From contig CAMYOG010000041.1 of the NCBI GenBank assembly GCA_947259925.1, forward strand, positions 62,001 through 126,000: 64,000 nucleotides of DNA. The letters run 5' to 3'. A program made the position numbers and the translations under genes. Origin of the DNA: Thermoanaerobaculia bacterium. GTDB lineage: Bacteria > Acidobacteriota > Thermoanaerobaculia > Multivoradales > JAHEKO01. The notes under the pieces were generated by a model. The model was not told the origin of the DNA. It did no database searches and saw nothing but the letters and a program-made list of their open reading frames with translations. Shown one piece after another: positions 37,482-54,300 of this stretch; positions within the stretch are counted from its first letter, which is position 1; each line of letters begins with the position of its first letter.

Positions 37482-40268
37482 ATGTCGAGATCTTCGCTTC
37501 GTATCTTGGGTTTCCTGGTCCTTCAGGTTGCTCTCGCGATAGGGGCAGGAGCCCAGACCACCGGGACGATCCGTGGCGACGTCAGCGATCAGGAGGGCAG
37601 CCTGCTGCCAGGGGTGACGATCGCCGCGACCAGCGAGACGCGCGGAACCACGCGAATCACCATCACCGGCGAGAGCGGCGCGTTCTCGCTGGGGTCGATG
37701 CCGGTCGACCGGTACACCCTCGAAGCGTCTCTGGACGGCTTCCACACCCAGACCGTCAACGGGGTCCGCGTCGGGATCAGCTCGACGGTGACCCTCGAGT
37801 TGACGCTGCCGCCCGACACGCTCGAAGAGAGCATTACCGTTCTGGCGCTGCCGATCCTCGACGTATCGAGCTCGAGCGTCGGTAGCACATTCACGTCGGA
37901 GTTCCTCGAAGACCTGCCGACCGACCGCAACTTCTACGACGTGATGTCGGTCGCTCCGGGCATCAGCCAGGAGTCGGAGGGCAGCACCGGCTTCTCGGCG
38001 TTCGGCTCGAGCGTCGCCTCGAACTCCTGGAGTGTCGACGGGCTCGAGACGACCAATACCGACACCGGCAACGCCTGGTGGTACATCAACGCCGACACGA
38101 TCGAGGAGGTGCAGGTGCTCGCGATCGGCGCTCCCGCACAGTACGGCAACATGTCGGGAGCGGCCCTGAACGTGGTCACCAAGTCGGGCACCAACGACCT
38201 CAAGGGCTCGGTGAACCTCTACTACCAGGAGCCCGACTGGACCACGGAAAACGTCCGAATCAACGACATCCCCTATATCAGAGACGAGTTTCGCAACATC
38301 ACGTTCACGCTGGGCGGACCGATCAAGCAGGACAAGATGTGGTACTTCGTGGCGTACGAGAACGCCCGCGACGCGTCGTCGCAGCCGGGCCAGGATCCGG
38401 CCTTTCCCGATACCTACCCGTCGGATCGCTACGACCTCAAGCTGACCACGGCGATCAACGACAGCAATCTGCTCGAGGCCAAGTACCACTACGAGGACTA
38501 CCGCTGGGCGTTCGGGGATCCGTTCACGACTCCCGATGCGCAGGGCAGCGAGTTCGGCTACAACCCGGCGTGGAGCGTCCAGCTGCAGTCGGTGCTGGGT
38601 GCCGATACCCTCCTTGAGCTCAGGTACGCGGGCTACGACGGCACCGACAACTGGCTCTCGCGCACCCGGGCCACGGCTGATCCGTTCATCGACTACTCGC
38701 CTCCCGATGGCGGCCCGGCGCGCTTCAGCGGCAATCTCTGGTACCCCTACATCTGGGAGCTGTCACGGGACCAGGTGGACGCTACGGCCTCCCATCATGC
38801 CGACGAGTTCCTGAACGGCGATCACGACTTCAAGTTCGGGATCTCCTACGGCAAGGGGGAGGGCGACACTGTCACCGCCGGCGGCCTCAACGGTGTCTAT
38901 TACTACCGCTACGAGTACACCTATGACTACTACGGGTACGAGTACGTCTACCCCTACTACTATCGGGTGACCGCTCGTCCCTACCACTACGGAGCCGAGG
39001 CCGACTCGATCTCCGCGTTCGTCGACGACTCCTGGAAGGTGACCGAGAACCTGACCGTCAACATCGGTCTGCGATTCGATCAGCACAAGGCCGACATTCC
39101 GGACTACCCGCGGCTCAATCAGGATTGGAGCCCCACCAACGAGACCATTCCGGGTCTCAGGGACGCCGTCGATTGGACCTACTGGTCCCCTCGGCTCGGA
39201 TTCGCCTACCAGATCGGCGAGACCGGAGTCTTGCGCGGCTTCTACGGCAAGTTCTACGACGGCAACGTGACCGGCAACTGGTACGCGCCACCACCCGACG
39301 CCCCGAGCTATCTCTACGAGTTCTCCGACTCGTTGGACGGCCCGTGGGAGTTCTCCTTCCTCTTCGAGCAGAAGGGGACGACAGTCGACCCGAATCTGAA
39401 GGCGCCCGAGACCGATCAGTTCACGCTCGGCTACGAGCGCCGCATCGGTCGCAACTACACGGTCGGCATCCAGGGGGTCTACAAGGACACCGAGAACATG
39501 ATCGGCTTCGAGATCCTCGGTGATGGCGTCTACGAGATGGTCCCGTGGACGAATCCGTTTACCGGCGAGGTCGTGCAGCTGGCGAGCATCATCGAACAAC
39601 CTTCGCTGCGAAAGGGCAACGGCCCGGGTGCCGGCTCGCTCGCTCCGCCCGGCACCCGGTTCGACCAGGAGTACACCGGCGCCTTCGTGACCTTCAATCG
39701 GGTCTACGCCGACGGTTGGAGCCTGAGGGCTTCCTATTCGTGGTCGGATTCGGAGGGCTTTCTGCCGCGACCGCTCTCCCAGGGTCAGGGCTCACCTTTC
39801 TATACCTCGAGCGAGGGTAGAGACCCCAACAACTGGATCAACGCCAATCAAGCTCTCCAATTGCTGAGAGAGCACGTCATCCAGGTGCAGAGCCAGTTCG
39901 ACCTGCCGTGGCGGCTCAACGGCTCGGTCGTCTACAGCTATCTCGACGGCAAACCGTACGGCCGGCAGGTCCAGGTGGGCGCGTCGTCGTCGGCCTCGCC
40001 GCTCGCCCAGGGCAACCAGACGGTGATCGCGCTTCCGGCCGGAGCCGGACCGGACCTGCCGGACCAGAACGTGCTCGATCTGGCGCTCGGACGGACGTTC
40101 GAGATGGGTCCGACCGAGCTCAAGATCGACATCCAGGCGTTCAACATATTCAACGAGGGCTCCCACGACTGGTGGGAGACCCTGGTGGTGCCGCCAGGCG
40201 ACCAATTCGTCCCGTCGGGCTTCATAACTCCGCGGCGATACATGCTGCGACTCGGTCTGAGGTTCTGA
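37482..40268 (+). CDS. TonB-dependent receptor with N-terminal carboxypeptidase-regulatory-like domain
   Basis: TTGTIRGDVSDQEGSLLPGVTIAA; plug and barrel domain; ends MLRLGLRF. Confidence 0.92.
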   Translation: MSRSSLRILGFLVLQVALAIGAGAQTTGTIRGDVSDQEGSLLPGVTIAATSETRGTTRITITGESGAFSLGSMPVDRYTLEASLDGFHTQTVNGVRVGISSTVTLELTLPPDTLEESITVLALPILDVSSSSVGSTFTSEFLEDLPTDRNFYDVMSVAPGISQESEGSTGFSAFGSSVASNSWSVDGLETTNTDTGNAWWYINADTIEEVQVLAIGAPAQYGNMSGAALNVVTKSGTNDLKGSVNLYYQEPDWTTENVRINDIPYIRDEFRNITFTLGGPIKQDKMWYFVAYENARDASSQPGQDPAFPDTYPSDRYDLKLTTAINDSNLLEAKYHYEDYRWAFGDPFTTPDAQGSEFGYNPAWSVQLQSVLGADTLLELRYAGYDGTDNWLSRTRATADPFIDYSPPDGGPARFSGNLWYPYIWELSRDQVDATASHHADEFLNGDHDFKFGISYGKGEGDTVTAGGLNGVYYYRYEYTYDYYGYEYVYPYYYRVTARPYHYGAEADSISAFVDDSWKVTENLTVNIGLRFDQHKADIPDYPRLNQDWSPTNETIPGLRDAVDWTYWSPRLGFAYQIGETGVLRGFYGKFYDGNVTGNWYAPPPDAPSYLYEFSDSLDGPWEFSFLFEQKGTTVDPNLKAPETDQFTLGYERRIGRNYTVGIQGVYKDTENMIGFEILGDGVYEMVPWTNPFTGEVVQLASIIEQPSLRKGNGPGAGSLAPPGTRFDQEYTGAFVTFNRVYADGWSLRASYSWSDSEGFLPRPLSQGQGSPFYTSSEGRDPNNWINANQALQLLREHVIQVQSQFDLPWRLNGSVVYSYLDGKPYGRQVQVGASSSASPLAQGNQTVIALPAGAGPDLPDQNVLDLALGRTFEMGPTELKIDIQAFNIFNEGSHDWWETLVVPPGDQFVPSGFITPRRYMLRLGLRF

Positions 40269-40311
40269 GCTGACCGTCGGGGAGGCGAAGCCGGTCTCGC
40301 TGCGGGCCGCC

Positions 40312-41076
40312 ATGCGGCACGAGGCGATCCGCTCGGCCCTGGCGGCGACTGGGCGGGTCAGCATCGCCGAGCTGACCGAGCAGCTCGGCGTCACGGCGGT
40401 CACGATCCGAGAAGATCTCAAGCACCTCGAGGAGCTCGGCCTGCTCACCCGGACCCGTGGTGGGGCACTTGCTCGACCCGACAGCAGTGTAGAGGACGCG
40501 CTCGAGCTGACCAGCCGGACCCACCGCGCCGAGAAGCAGGCGATCGCGAGTCGCGCCGTCTCGCTGATCGAAAGCGGCCAGACGGTGATCATCGACGTCG
40601 GCTCCACGACCACCGCCCTGGCGAATGCACTGCCACCCGATCTCCGCGACGTGGTCGTGATCACGAACGGACTCAACATCGCGCTGGCGCTCGAGAGGAC
40701 ACCGGGAGTCTCGGTGATCGTCACCGGCGGCACCCTGCGGCGGCTTCAGCACTCGCTGGTCGCGCCGATGGGCACCCTGTTGCTCGAGCGGTTGACGGCG
40801 GACGTAGCTTTCCTTGGCTGCAACGGCGTCGATCCGGAGCGAGGCGTCACCAACGCCAACATCGCCGAGGCCGAGATCAAGCAGGCGATGCTGCGCTCGG
40901 CGAGCTACTCGGTTCTCCTGGCCGACCACGACAAGATCGGTGCCGTGGCGTCGGCGTTCGTGGCCGACGTCGACAGCGCCGATCTTCTGATTACGGATAG
41001 CGGTGCCGACCCCGCGGTGCTCGAGGCGCTGCGCGAGCGAGGCCTCGAGACCGAGGTCGTGGAACCCGCCTCTTGA
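40312..41076 (+). CDS. DeoR/GlpR-family transcriptional regulator
   Basis: N-terminal HTH VSIAELTEQLGVTAVTIREDLKHLEELGLLTRTRGGAL; DeoRC sensor domain. Confidence 0.93.
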   Translation: MRHEAIRSALAATGRVSIAELTEQLGVTAVTIREDLKHLEELGLLTRTRGGALARPDSSVEDALELTSRTHRAEKQAIASRAVSLIESGQTVIIDVGSTTTALANALPPDLRDVVVITNGLNIALALERTPGVSVIVTGGTLRRLQHSLVAPMGTLLLERLTADVAFLGCNGVDPERGVTNANIAEAEIKQAMLRSASYSVLLADHDKIGAVASAFVADVDSADLLITDSGADPAVLEALRERGLETEVVEPAS

Positions 41077-42278
41077 GCTCGGTGGCCGTCCTGACGACGG
41101 CGCTGGAATCGAGCTTCCGCGGTCGGTTCGGCGGCGCCGGCGAAGCGCGGATCGCCCTGGCGCCCGGACGGGTCAATCTGATCGGTGAGCACACCGACTA
41201 CAACGACGGCTGGGTGCTGCCGATGGCGATCGAGCGCTACGTCGGGCTCGCCTACCGACCGCGACCGGACTGCCGGATCGTTGCGCACGCGAGAGCCTTC
41301 GAGGAGACCGTCGAGCTCGACCTGGTCTCGCCTGCTGGCGATTGCGAGGCGAGTTGGAAGGCCTATGTCGCCGGGATGGCATGGACCATGGTGGCAGCTG
41401 GTCTCGAGCTCACCGGGATCGACTGCGTGATCGACGGCGACGTGCCCTTGGGTGCTGGACTCGCCTCCTCCGCGGCGCTGGAGATGGCGACCGCCCGTGC
41501 GCTCTGTGACGCCGCGGATATCGACTGGTCGCCCCGGCGGATGGCGCGTCTCGGCCAGGAGGCTGAGACGCGGTGGGTCGGCGTCGCCTGCGGCGTCATG
41601 GATCAGCTCACGTCCGCCTGTGGGCAGCCCGGGAGCGCCCTGCTGCTCGACTGCCGGAGTCGGAGAACCGAGCCCGTGCCGCTGCCGGACGAGGCGGCGG
41701 TGGTGGTGATGGACACCGGAGCTCGACGCACACTCGCCGGCAGCGCCTACAACGAGCGCCGCGCCAGTTGCCAGCGGGCGGTGCGAGGGCTGCGACGGCT
41801 CGACCCCGAGGTCGCGGCTCTGCGCGACGTCGACCGGAAGCTGCTCGAGGCCGCGCGGGACTCGCTCGACGATCTCACCTTCCGTCGGGCTCTGCACGTC
41901 GTCGAGGAGAACCTCCGGCCGGTGGCGATGGCCGCCGCTCTGCGAGACGGGGATCTCGAGCTTGCAGGGCGCCTGATGAACGACTCCCACGGAAGTCTGC
42001 GAGATCTCTACGAAGTCTCGGGGCCGGAGCTCGATCGTATGACCGGGCTCGCACGCAATCACCCGGCCTGCTACGGCGCTCGCCTGACCGGTGCGGGCTT
42101 TGGCGGCTGCGGCGTGGCGCTGGTGGCGGCCGACCAGGCGGAGATCTTCGCCGAGGACGTCCGGCGCTCCTATGTCGCCGAGTCCGGGCTCCCGGCCGAG
42201 CTCTTCACCTGCCGAGCGGTGGGCGGGGCACGGCTCCACGGCAACGCCCTCGGCGCGGCACCCGCTCCGAAAGCCTAG
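41073..42278 (+). CDS. galK: Galactokinase
   Basis: APGRVNLIGEHTDYNDGWVLPMAI; PLGAGLASSAALEMA; GHMP fold; TTG start overlapping the regulator stop. Confidence 0.92.
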   Translation: MSSVAVLTTALESSFRGRFGGAGEARIALAPGRVNLIGEHTDYNDGWVLPMAIERYVGLAYRPRPDCRIVAHARAFEETVELDLVSPAGDCEASWKAYVAGMAWTMVAAGLELTGIDCVIDGDVPLGAGLASSAALEMATARALCDAADIDWSPRRMARLGQEAETRWVGVACGVMDQLTSACGQPGSALLLDCRSRRTEPVPLPDEAAVVVMDTGARRTLAGSAYNERRASCQRAVRGLRRLDPEVAALRDVDRKLLEAARDSLDDLTFRRALHVVEENLRPVAMAAALRDGDLELAGRLMNDSHGSLRDLYEVSGPELDRMTGLARNHPACYGARLTGAGFGGCGVALVAADQAEIFAEDVRRSYVAESGLPAELFTCRAVGGARLHGNALGAAPAPKA

Positions 42279-42283
42279 GCGAC

Positions 42284-47977
<5,694 letters not shown>

Positions 47978-47981
<4 letters not shown>

Positions 47982-49054
47982 AGAGAACTTTGAGGGGGGC
48001 GGTTTCGATGGTGCTGGTGGCGGCTCTGGGGACGCTGGCGTGTGGCGCCGAGCCCGAAGAGGCGACCGGCGAGGTCGCGCTCGCGCGCAGCGCCGGGTGT
48101 GGCCTGGCACCGCCGGTGGCGCCCGGAGAGAGCGGAGCCCTGAGCCTCACGGTGGGTGAGCTCGAGCGCCGGTACGTCCTCCACCTGCCGCCCGCCTACG
48201 ACTCGGCTCGCCCCCTCAGCCTGATGCTCGACTTCCATGGCTACACCGGCACGGCGGAGAGCGAGGAGGAGTACACCGGCCTGAGCCGTCACGCCGACGC
48301 GCACGGGTATGCAGTCGTCTACCCGCAGGGGACCGCGTTCCTGACCGAGGATGGCGACAGCGTCACCTCGTGGAACGACCTCGCCGGCAGCCGGTCGAGC
48401 GGTCCCGAGGGGCCGATCTGTTCGGAGGACGCCTTCGAATACCCGCACCCCCCAGAGTGCGGCGACCCGACGCCCTGCACCTGGGCGACCTGTCACGATG
48501 ATCTCGCCTTCGTCGAGCAACTCCTCGACACGCTCGAGCAGACCGTATGTGTCGACCTCGATCGGGTCTACGCGACCGGCATGAGCAACGGCGGCATGTT
48601 CGTCCACCGCCTGGGCTGCGCGATGCCGGAGCGCTTCGCCGCGATCGCCCCGGTCGGAGGGACGTTGGCCCGGGGCTTCAACTGTGCGCCCGGTCCGTCG
48701 ACGCCGCTCTCGATGATGAACGTCAACGGTAGACGCGATGACTATGTGTCCCAGAAAGGGGTGGTCAGCTCGGACGGGTACTACTACACGAGCGCCGCCG
48801 ACGTCATGAGCAGATGGGCGAGTCCGGAGGCCCAAAACTGCAAGCCCGCCACGACGCCCTACCCGACTTCCGCGGACGGTCTGCTCGGTATCGACTGCTA
48901 CCAGCATCCTGACTGCGCGACGGGCGCCGAGGTCGTCCACTGCGACTGGGACGGCGAGCACGACTGGCCTCAGGCCGAAGGGATCGACGCCGGCAACCAG
49001 ATCATCTGGGAGTTCTTCTCCAAGCACTCTAGAGGTGGCGGAGGAAGTCGCTGA
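47978..49054 (+). CDS. PHB depolymerase/feruloyl esterase-like lipoprotein
   Basis: Lipobox LGTLACGAE; LMLDFHGYTG; YATGMSNGGMFVHRL. Confidence 0.85.
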
Positions 49055-49152
49055 GTCGGAGAGTCCTGCTCGCGCTCGGCGTATGCCTGGCGGCGGCCCA
49101 GAGCGGACAATGTCGGGGGCTTCCGGAGGTCACGCCCGTCGAGGCCGGCTTC

Positions 49153-50325
49153 GTGCCGGAGCGCCTCGCGCGCATCGAGGCGATGGGCCGCGGCTATGTC
49201 GAGCGGGGAGCGATGCCGGGCGTCATGACGGTGATCGTGCGCCACGGCAGGATCGCGCATTCCTACCGCGTAGGGTTTCGCGACGTCGAAAGCGGCGCGC
49301 CGCTCGAGCCCGATACCATCTTCCGGATCCACTCGATGACCAAGCCAATCACGGGAGTGGCGATTCTGCAGCTGATCGAGCGGGGCGAGCTGCGACTCGC
49401 TGACCCGGTCGCCGACTACCTACCCGAGCTGCGCGAGATGAGGGCCTGGGTCGGTGGCCCGGCCGACGCGCCCGAGACCGAGCCTGCCCGGCCGATGACG
49501 ATCGAGCACCTGCTGACCCACACCTCGGGCTTCACCTACGACGACGAGACGCTCGGCGGAGTACCGGCGATCTACGCGGCGGCTGACCTTTATTCAGTCC
49601 CGGATCTGGCCGCCTTCGTGCGCAAGCTCGCACGACTTCCGCTCGCATCCCAGCCCGGCACGCGCTGGGAATACGGCGTTGGCATGGACGTTCTAGGGCG
49701 GTTGGTGGAGGTCGTCTCTGGCCGCTCGTTCGCAGACTACCTGGCGGAGGAGATCTTCGAGCCACTGGGGATGGTCGACACTGGTTTCCGGCTGCCGGCG
49801 GCGAAGGTGTCCCGCCTTGCCGCGCTCTACGCCCGCACAGAGAGTGGCGGCCTGCGCCGGACCGAAGCGCCCGATGGGAGCGCGTTTCGCGCCGAGCGGC
49901 CAGTCCCGTTCGGCGGTCACGGCCTGATCTCGACCGCCGCCGACTACGCTCGTTTCGCTTGGATGCTGGCGAAAGGCGGCGAGCTCGACGGCGTTCGGAT
50001 CCTCTCGGCACGATCGGTCGATCTGATGATGGGGGACGCTCTCGGTCCGAGCTATGGCGAGCATCCGCTGACGTCGAGCTGGCTGGGCAGCACCGCCCGC
50101 GGGCTCGGCTTCGGCCTCACCGGAGCGGTGGTGCGCGACGGCGACGCCAACGGTGTCGCCGGATCGACCGGCGCCTTCTTCTGGGGCGGCGCGGCCAGCA
50201 CGCACTTCTTCGTCGACCGGCGGCGCGGCCTTGTCGGTCTCCAGTTCACGCAGCTGATGCCCTCGGACGCCTATCCGATTCGAGAGGAGTTCCGGCGGCT
50301 GACGTACGAGGCGCTCGCCGACTGA
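49153..50325 (+). CDS. Serine hydrolase, class C beta-lactamase-like (start probably further upstream)
   Basis: FRIHSMTKPITGVAILQLIERG; YGVGMDVLGRLVE; signal-like LSRRVLLALGVCLAAAQSGQ in frame from 49051 but without ATG/GTG/TTG. Confidence 0.88.
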   Translation: MPERLARIEAMGRGYVERGAMPGVMTVIVRHGRIAHSYRVGFRDVESGAPLEPDTIFRIHSMTKPITGVAILQLIERGELRLADPVADYLPELREMRAWVGGPADAPETEPARPMTIEHLLTHTSGFTYDDETLGGVPAIYAAADLYSVPDLAAFVRKLARLPLASQPGTRWEYGVGMDVLGRLVEVVSGRSFADYLAEEIFEPLGMVDTGFRLPAAKVSRLAALYARTESGGLRRTEAPDGSAFRAERPVPFGGHGLISTAADYARFAWMLAKGGELDGVRILSARSVDLMMGDALGPSYGEHPLTSSWLGSTARGLGFGLTGAVVRDGDANGVAGSTGAFFWGGAASTHFFVDRRRGLVGLQFTQLMPSDAYPIREEFRRLTYEALAD

Positions 50326-50366
50326 CGAGGGCGGGCGGAAGCGTACCCTGCTACTGTCGTGGCGCG

Positions 50367-51332
50367 GTGGCTCGTTCCGATCGACCCGCCTACCTCGATC
50401 TTCCGCCTGATGAGCTGGCGGCCCGGGCGCGGCTCGGTCTCACGCATCTCGAGCGCTGCCGGGTCTGTCCGCGCGACTGCGACGTCGACCGGCTCGAGGA
50501 CGAGATCGGCGTCTGCAAGACCGGCCGCCACGCGGTGGTCTCCAGCTGCTTTCCCCACTTCGGCGAGGAAGACTGCCTACGGGGCTGGAGAGGATCGGGC
50601 ACGATCTTCTTCTCGCACTGCAATCTGCGCTGTGTCTTCTGCCAGAACTACGACATCAGCCAGGCGACCAAGGCGCGCGCCGAGCGCGGCTATACCCCGG
50701 AGGAGCTCGCCGGCATGATGCTCGAGCTCCAGGCCAGGGGGTGCCACAACATCAACTTCGTCACCCCGGAGCACGTCGCGCCGCAGGTGCTGGAAGCCGT
50801 CGCCCTCGCCGCCGCGCGCGGACTTCGCCTGCCGATCGTCTACAACACGAGCGCTTACGACTCGCTCGACAGCCTGGCGCTCATGGACGGCGTCGTCGAC
50901 GTCTACATGCCTGACTTCAAGTACTGGACGGCGGCGGCGAGTCGCAAGTACCTGGTCGCCGAGAACTACCCCGAGACCGCCCGGGCGGCACTCCTGGAGA
51001 TGCACCGCCAGGTCGGCCCGCTCAGGCTCGACCCCGACGGGCTCGCCCGGCGGGGCGTGCTCATCCGCCATCTGGTGATGCCAGGCGGTCTGGACGAGAC
51101 CCGCGCCATCCTGGAGTGGATCGCGACCGAGCTCGGGCGGGACAGCTATGTCAACCTGATGGACCAGTACGCGCCCGCCGGGCGGGTCGGCCCGGACCGC
51201 TATCCGGAGATCGATCGCCGGCTCCGGTCGTCCGAGCTCGCCGAGGCCCGGGCGATCGCCCGGGACGTCGGCCTCACGCGTTTCGACGAGCGGCGTCCGC
51301 ACGCGCGGCTGCTCCGCCGGCTGGTGGGCTGA
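50367..51332 (+). CDS. Radical SAM protein, PflX/COG1313-like
   Basis: FSHCNLRCVFCQNYDIS cluster motif; N-terminal Cys motif CRVCPRDCDVDR. Confidence 0.9.
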   Translation: MARSDRPAYLDLPPDELAARARLGLTHLERCRVCPRDCDVDRLEDEIGVCKTGRHAVVSSCFPHFGEEDCLRGWRGSGTIFFSHCNLRCVFCQNYDISQATKARAERGYTPEELAGMMLELQARGCHNINFVTPEHVAPQVLEAVALAAARGLRLPIVYNTSAYDSLDSLALMDGVVDVYMPDFKYWTAAASRKYLVAENYPETARAALLEMHRQVGPLRLDPDGLARRGVLIRHLVMPGGLDETRAILEWIATELGRDSYVNLMDQYAPAGRVGPDRYPEIDRRLRSSELAEARAIARDVGLTRFDERRPHARLLRRLVG

Positions 51333-51361
51333 CCGGCGCTGGCGATCGGACGTTCGACGGC

Positions 51362-54300
51362 CTACGGCACGGTCAGCGACGGATCGAGGCCGATGTCGAC
51401 GAAGCTGTCGGGGCCGAACTCGACGCCGTTGTGGAGAATGACCGCGACGCCCGCCCGCAGCACCAGCTCGCCGTTCGGCCCCAACACCAGGTAGTGCTGC
51501 TGGAGCTCGATGGTGTTGCACGCCTCGTAGAACTCGGGCACGAGTACCACGCCGGGTCCGAGGATCAGGTCGATGCCGTCGGCGGCCATACAGACGCCGA
51601 TCACCAGCGTATCGGTCGCCTGGCCGCTGTTGCCGGAGGACGAGGTCAGGTCGCCCGAGACATTGACGAACGTACCGACCGAGAGGGCAACGACATTCAC
51701 CGCCACCGTGCAGGCCTCACCCAGCTCGACCGAGCCGCCGCTCAGGTCGATCGTCGTGCCTCCGGCCGGCGCACTGACCGTGCCGCCGCAGTCGTTGAAG
51801 ACCGCGGGATCAGGCGCTACGAAGAGTGGCGCCGGCAAGACGTCGGTGAAGGCGAGGTCGGTGGCCGGAATGTCGTTGACACCGTTGTCGATGGTGAAGA
51901 TCAGCCTGGTGGGCACGCCCTCGACGATCATGTCCGGCTCGAAGGACTTGACGAACAGTGGCGGTGAGTTGATCTCCAGGATCGCCGTCGCCGGCAGAGC
52001 CACCGGGACGCCGAGGATCTCGAGGTCTCCGGTCTCATTGAGATAGTCACCACCGGGAATGCCCAACGGCACCAGGAGATCGACCGAGAAGGTGCACGAT
52101 CCGCCCGGCAGCAGGTTGCCGCCGGTCATGATCAGCACCGAGGTGCCGCTGATCGACGAGCCGATGCCGCACGGCTCGGCCGGCAGACCGATCGCCTCGA
52201 GGCCCGGGAAGCCGATCAGGTTCAGGTCGTCGGCGAACGAGAGATCGGTCACCGATGCCGTTGGCGACAGGTTGACGATCGTGAAGGTCAGAATCGGGGT
52301 GCCGCCGGGGCTCGACGGACCGTCGAACTCCTTGGTGAACTCGAACGAGTTGATCAGGAGCTCGTCGCTGGCCGGCTCTCCGGTCACCGCCAGCCCTTCG
52401 ATCGTTCCGGTCAGTGACGAGGTCGTGTTGACGGCCGTGGTGCCGATCGGCAGTGGCGCCGGAACCTGGACGGTGAGGGTGAAAGAGCACTCGCCGCCGG
52501 TCAGGCTGCCGCCCGAGAAGTCGAGCAGACTGGTTCCGGTGAGAGTGCCGCCGCAGGAGCCGGTGTCGTAGGGCGGAACGCCTTCCAGACCGGCGAGCGC
52601 GGCGTCGAGGTCGTCGCTGAAAGCGAGGTCGCTCGCCTCGTCGAACGCACCCAGGGTGGCGATCGTGAACTCGAGGGTGACCTGGCCGCCCGGGATCACC
52701 GGGTCGTCGATGAACTCCTTGGTCAGCAGCAGCTGTCCGGTGGCCACGACCAGGTCGTCCTGGGCGTTCGGGAACGGCAGGGTGGTCGAGTCGATCACCC
52801 CCTCGAGGTCGCGGGTCCGATTGACGTAGTTGCCCGACGGGGTCGCGGCCGGGACCATCAGCTCGACCGAGAAGGTGCACGAGTCGTCGCCTTCCATGCC
52901 GGTCGGCGCGTCCAGGCTGCCGCCGCTGAACCGGAGCGCCTCGTCGATCGCCGGGGTCGGCGGGAAGGGGATCTCGGGGGCGCTGAAGATCTCGAGCAGC
53001 GATCCGGTACCGCACGGGTCGACCAGCGGCATCGGCGTGACCACCGTCAAGCCTTCGAGCACGTCCGGATCGAGCAGGTCTTCGAAGAAGATGTCCGAGA
53101 TCGGATCCGGGCTCAGGTTGGTGAGTGTGAACTCGAGCATGACCGTGCCGCCGGCGATCACCGGGTCGTCGACGAAGCTCTTGGTGAGGATCAGGCCGCC
53201 GACGGTCAGATCGTCTTCCGCCGGCAGCTCGGTGGTCTCGACGCCGAGCACGGTGGCCACCACGTTCGAGGTGGTGTTGGTGTGGATGCCAGCGGGCGCG
53301 TCCACCGGGACGAGCAGGTCGACGCTGAAGGTGCAGATCTCACCCGGCGCCAGGGTGGCACCCGAGAAGGTGAGCAGGGTGTCGCCCGCCGTGCCGACCA
53401 GGTCGCCGTTGCCCGGTCCGCAGACGTCGGCCAGCGGCAGCTGGCCAGCGGCCGCGGCGAGGCCCGCCAGTGCCGCCGCCAGATCGTCGGTGAACTCGAC
53501 GTCGACGGCGTCGCCGGGGGCGCTCGGGTCGTGCTCGAGGGTGAACTCGAGCGTCACCATGCCGCCCGGCTGGACCGGATCGGTGGTGAACTCCTTGGTC
53601 AGCCTCGGCGCGGCGACCAGGTCGAAGGTGTCGGTGGCCGGTAGGCCGGTGACCGGCGCGCCGTCGACCATCGCGGTGATCTCGTCGGTGGTGTTGACGT
53701 AGGTGCCGGTCCCGAGGCCGGTGGGAAGCGTCAGGGTGACGTCGAAGCTGCACGAGTCGCCCGCCATGCCGGCCGCGGACAGCAGGCCGTCGTTCAGGGA
53801 CAGGCCCTGGCAATCGGCACCGCAGGAATCGAGCGTGACCGATGAGCCTGCACCGCACGGATCGGCCCCCGGCAGCACGGCGGTGATCGGGAACGGCAGG
53901 AAGGCCGTGAGCTCGTCGAAGAACTCGACGTCGGTCGCCGCCGAGGTGGTGCTGGTGTTGGTGATGGTGAATCGGATCACGACGTCGTCGCCGGCGCCGA
54001 CCACCGGGTCGGGGTCGAGGGTCGCGGCGTCGAGGAATTCCTTGACCAGGATCGGGAAGGCGATCACCCGCAGATCGTCGCTCGCGGGGTCGCCGGTCTC
54101 GGTTGCACCGTCGATCGTCGCGCTGATCGAGCTGGTGGTGTTGGTGTGGATACCGGTCGCGGCGCCGACCGGCACCGTCAGCGTGACGCTGAAGGTGCAG
54201 GAGCCTGCGGCTGGCAGGTTGCCACCCGCCAGGGTCAGCACGTTGACCGGCTCGACGGTCAGGGTCGAGCCGGCACCGCACGGGTCGGTCGGCAGCGCGC

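Noticed and set aside
41573-42283. Long N-terminal extension of the SGLT ORF (789 aa)
   Set aside because: Overlaps galK out of frame; the true start is the ATG at 42284. The same applies to the 42970-43950 part of the beta-galactosidase ORF and the 17430-18245 part of the AMP nucleosidase ORF.
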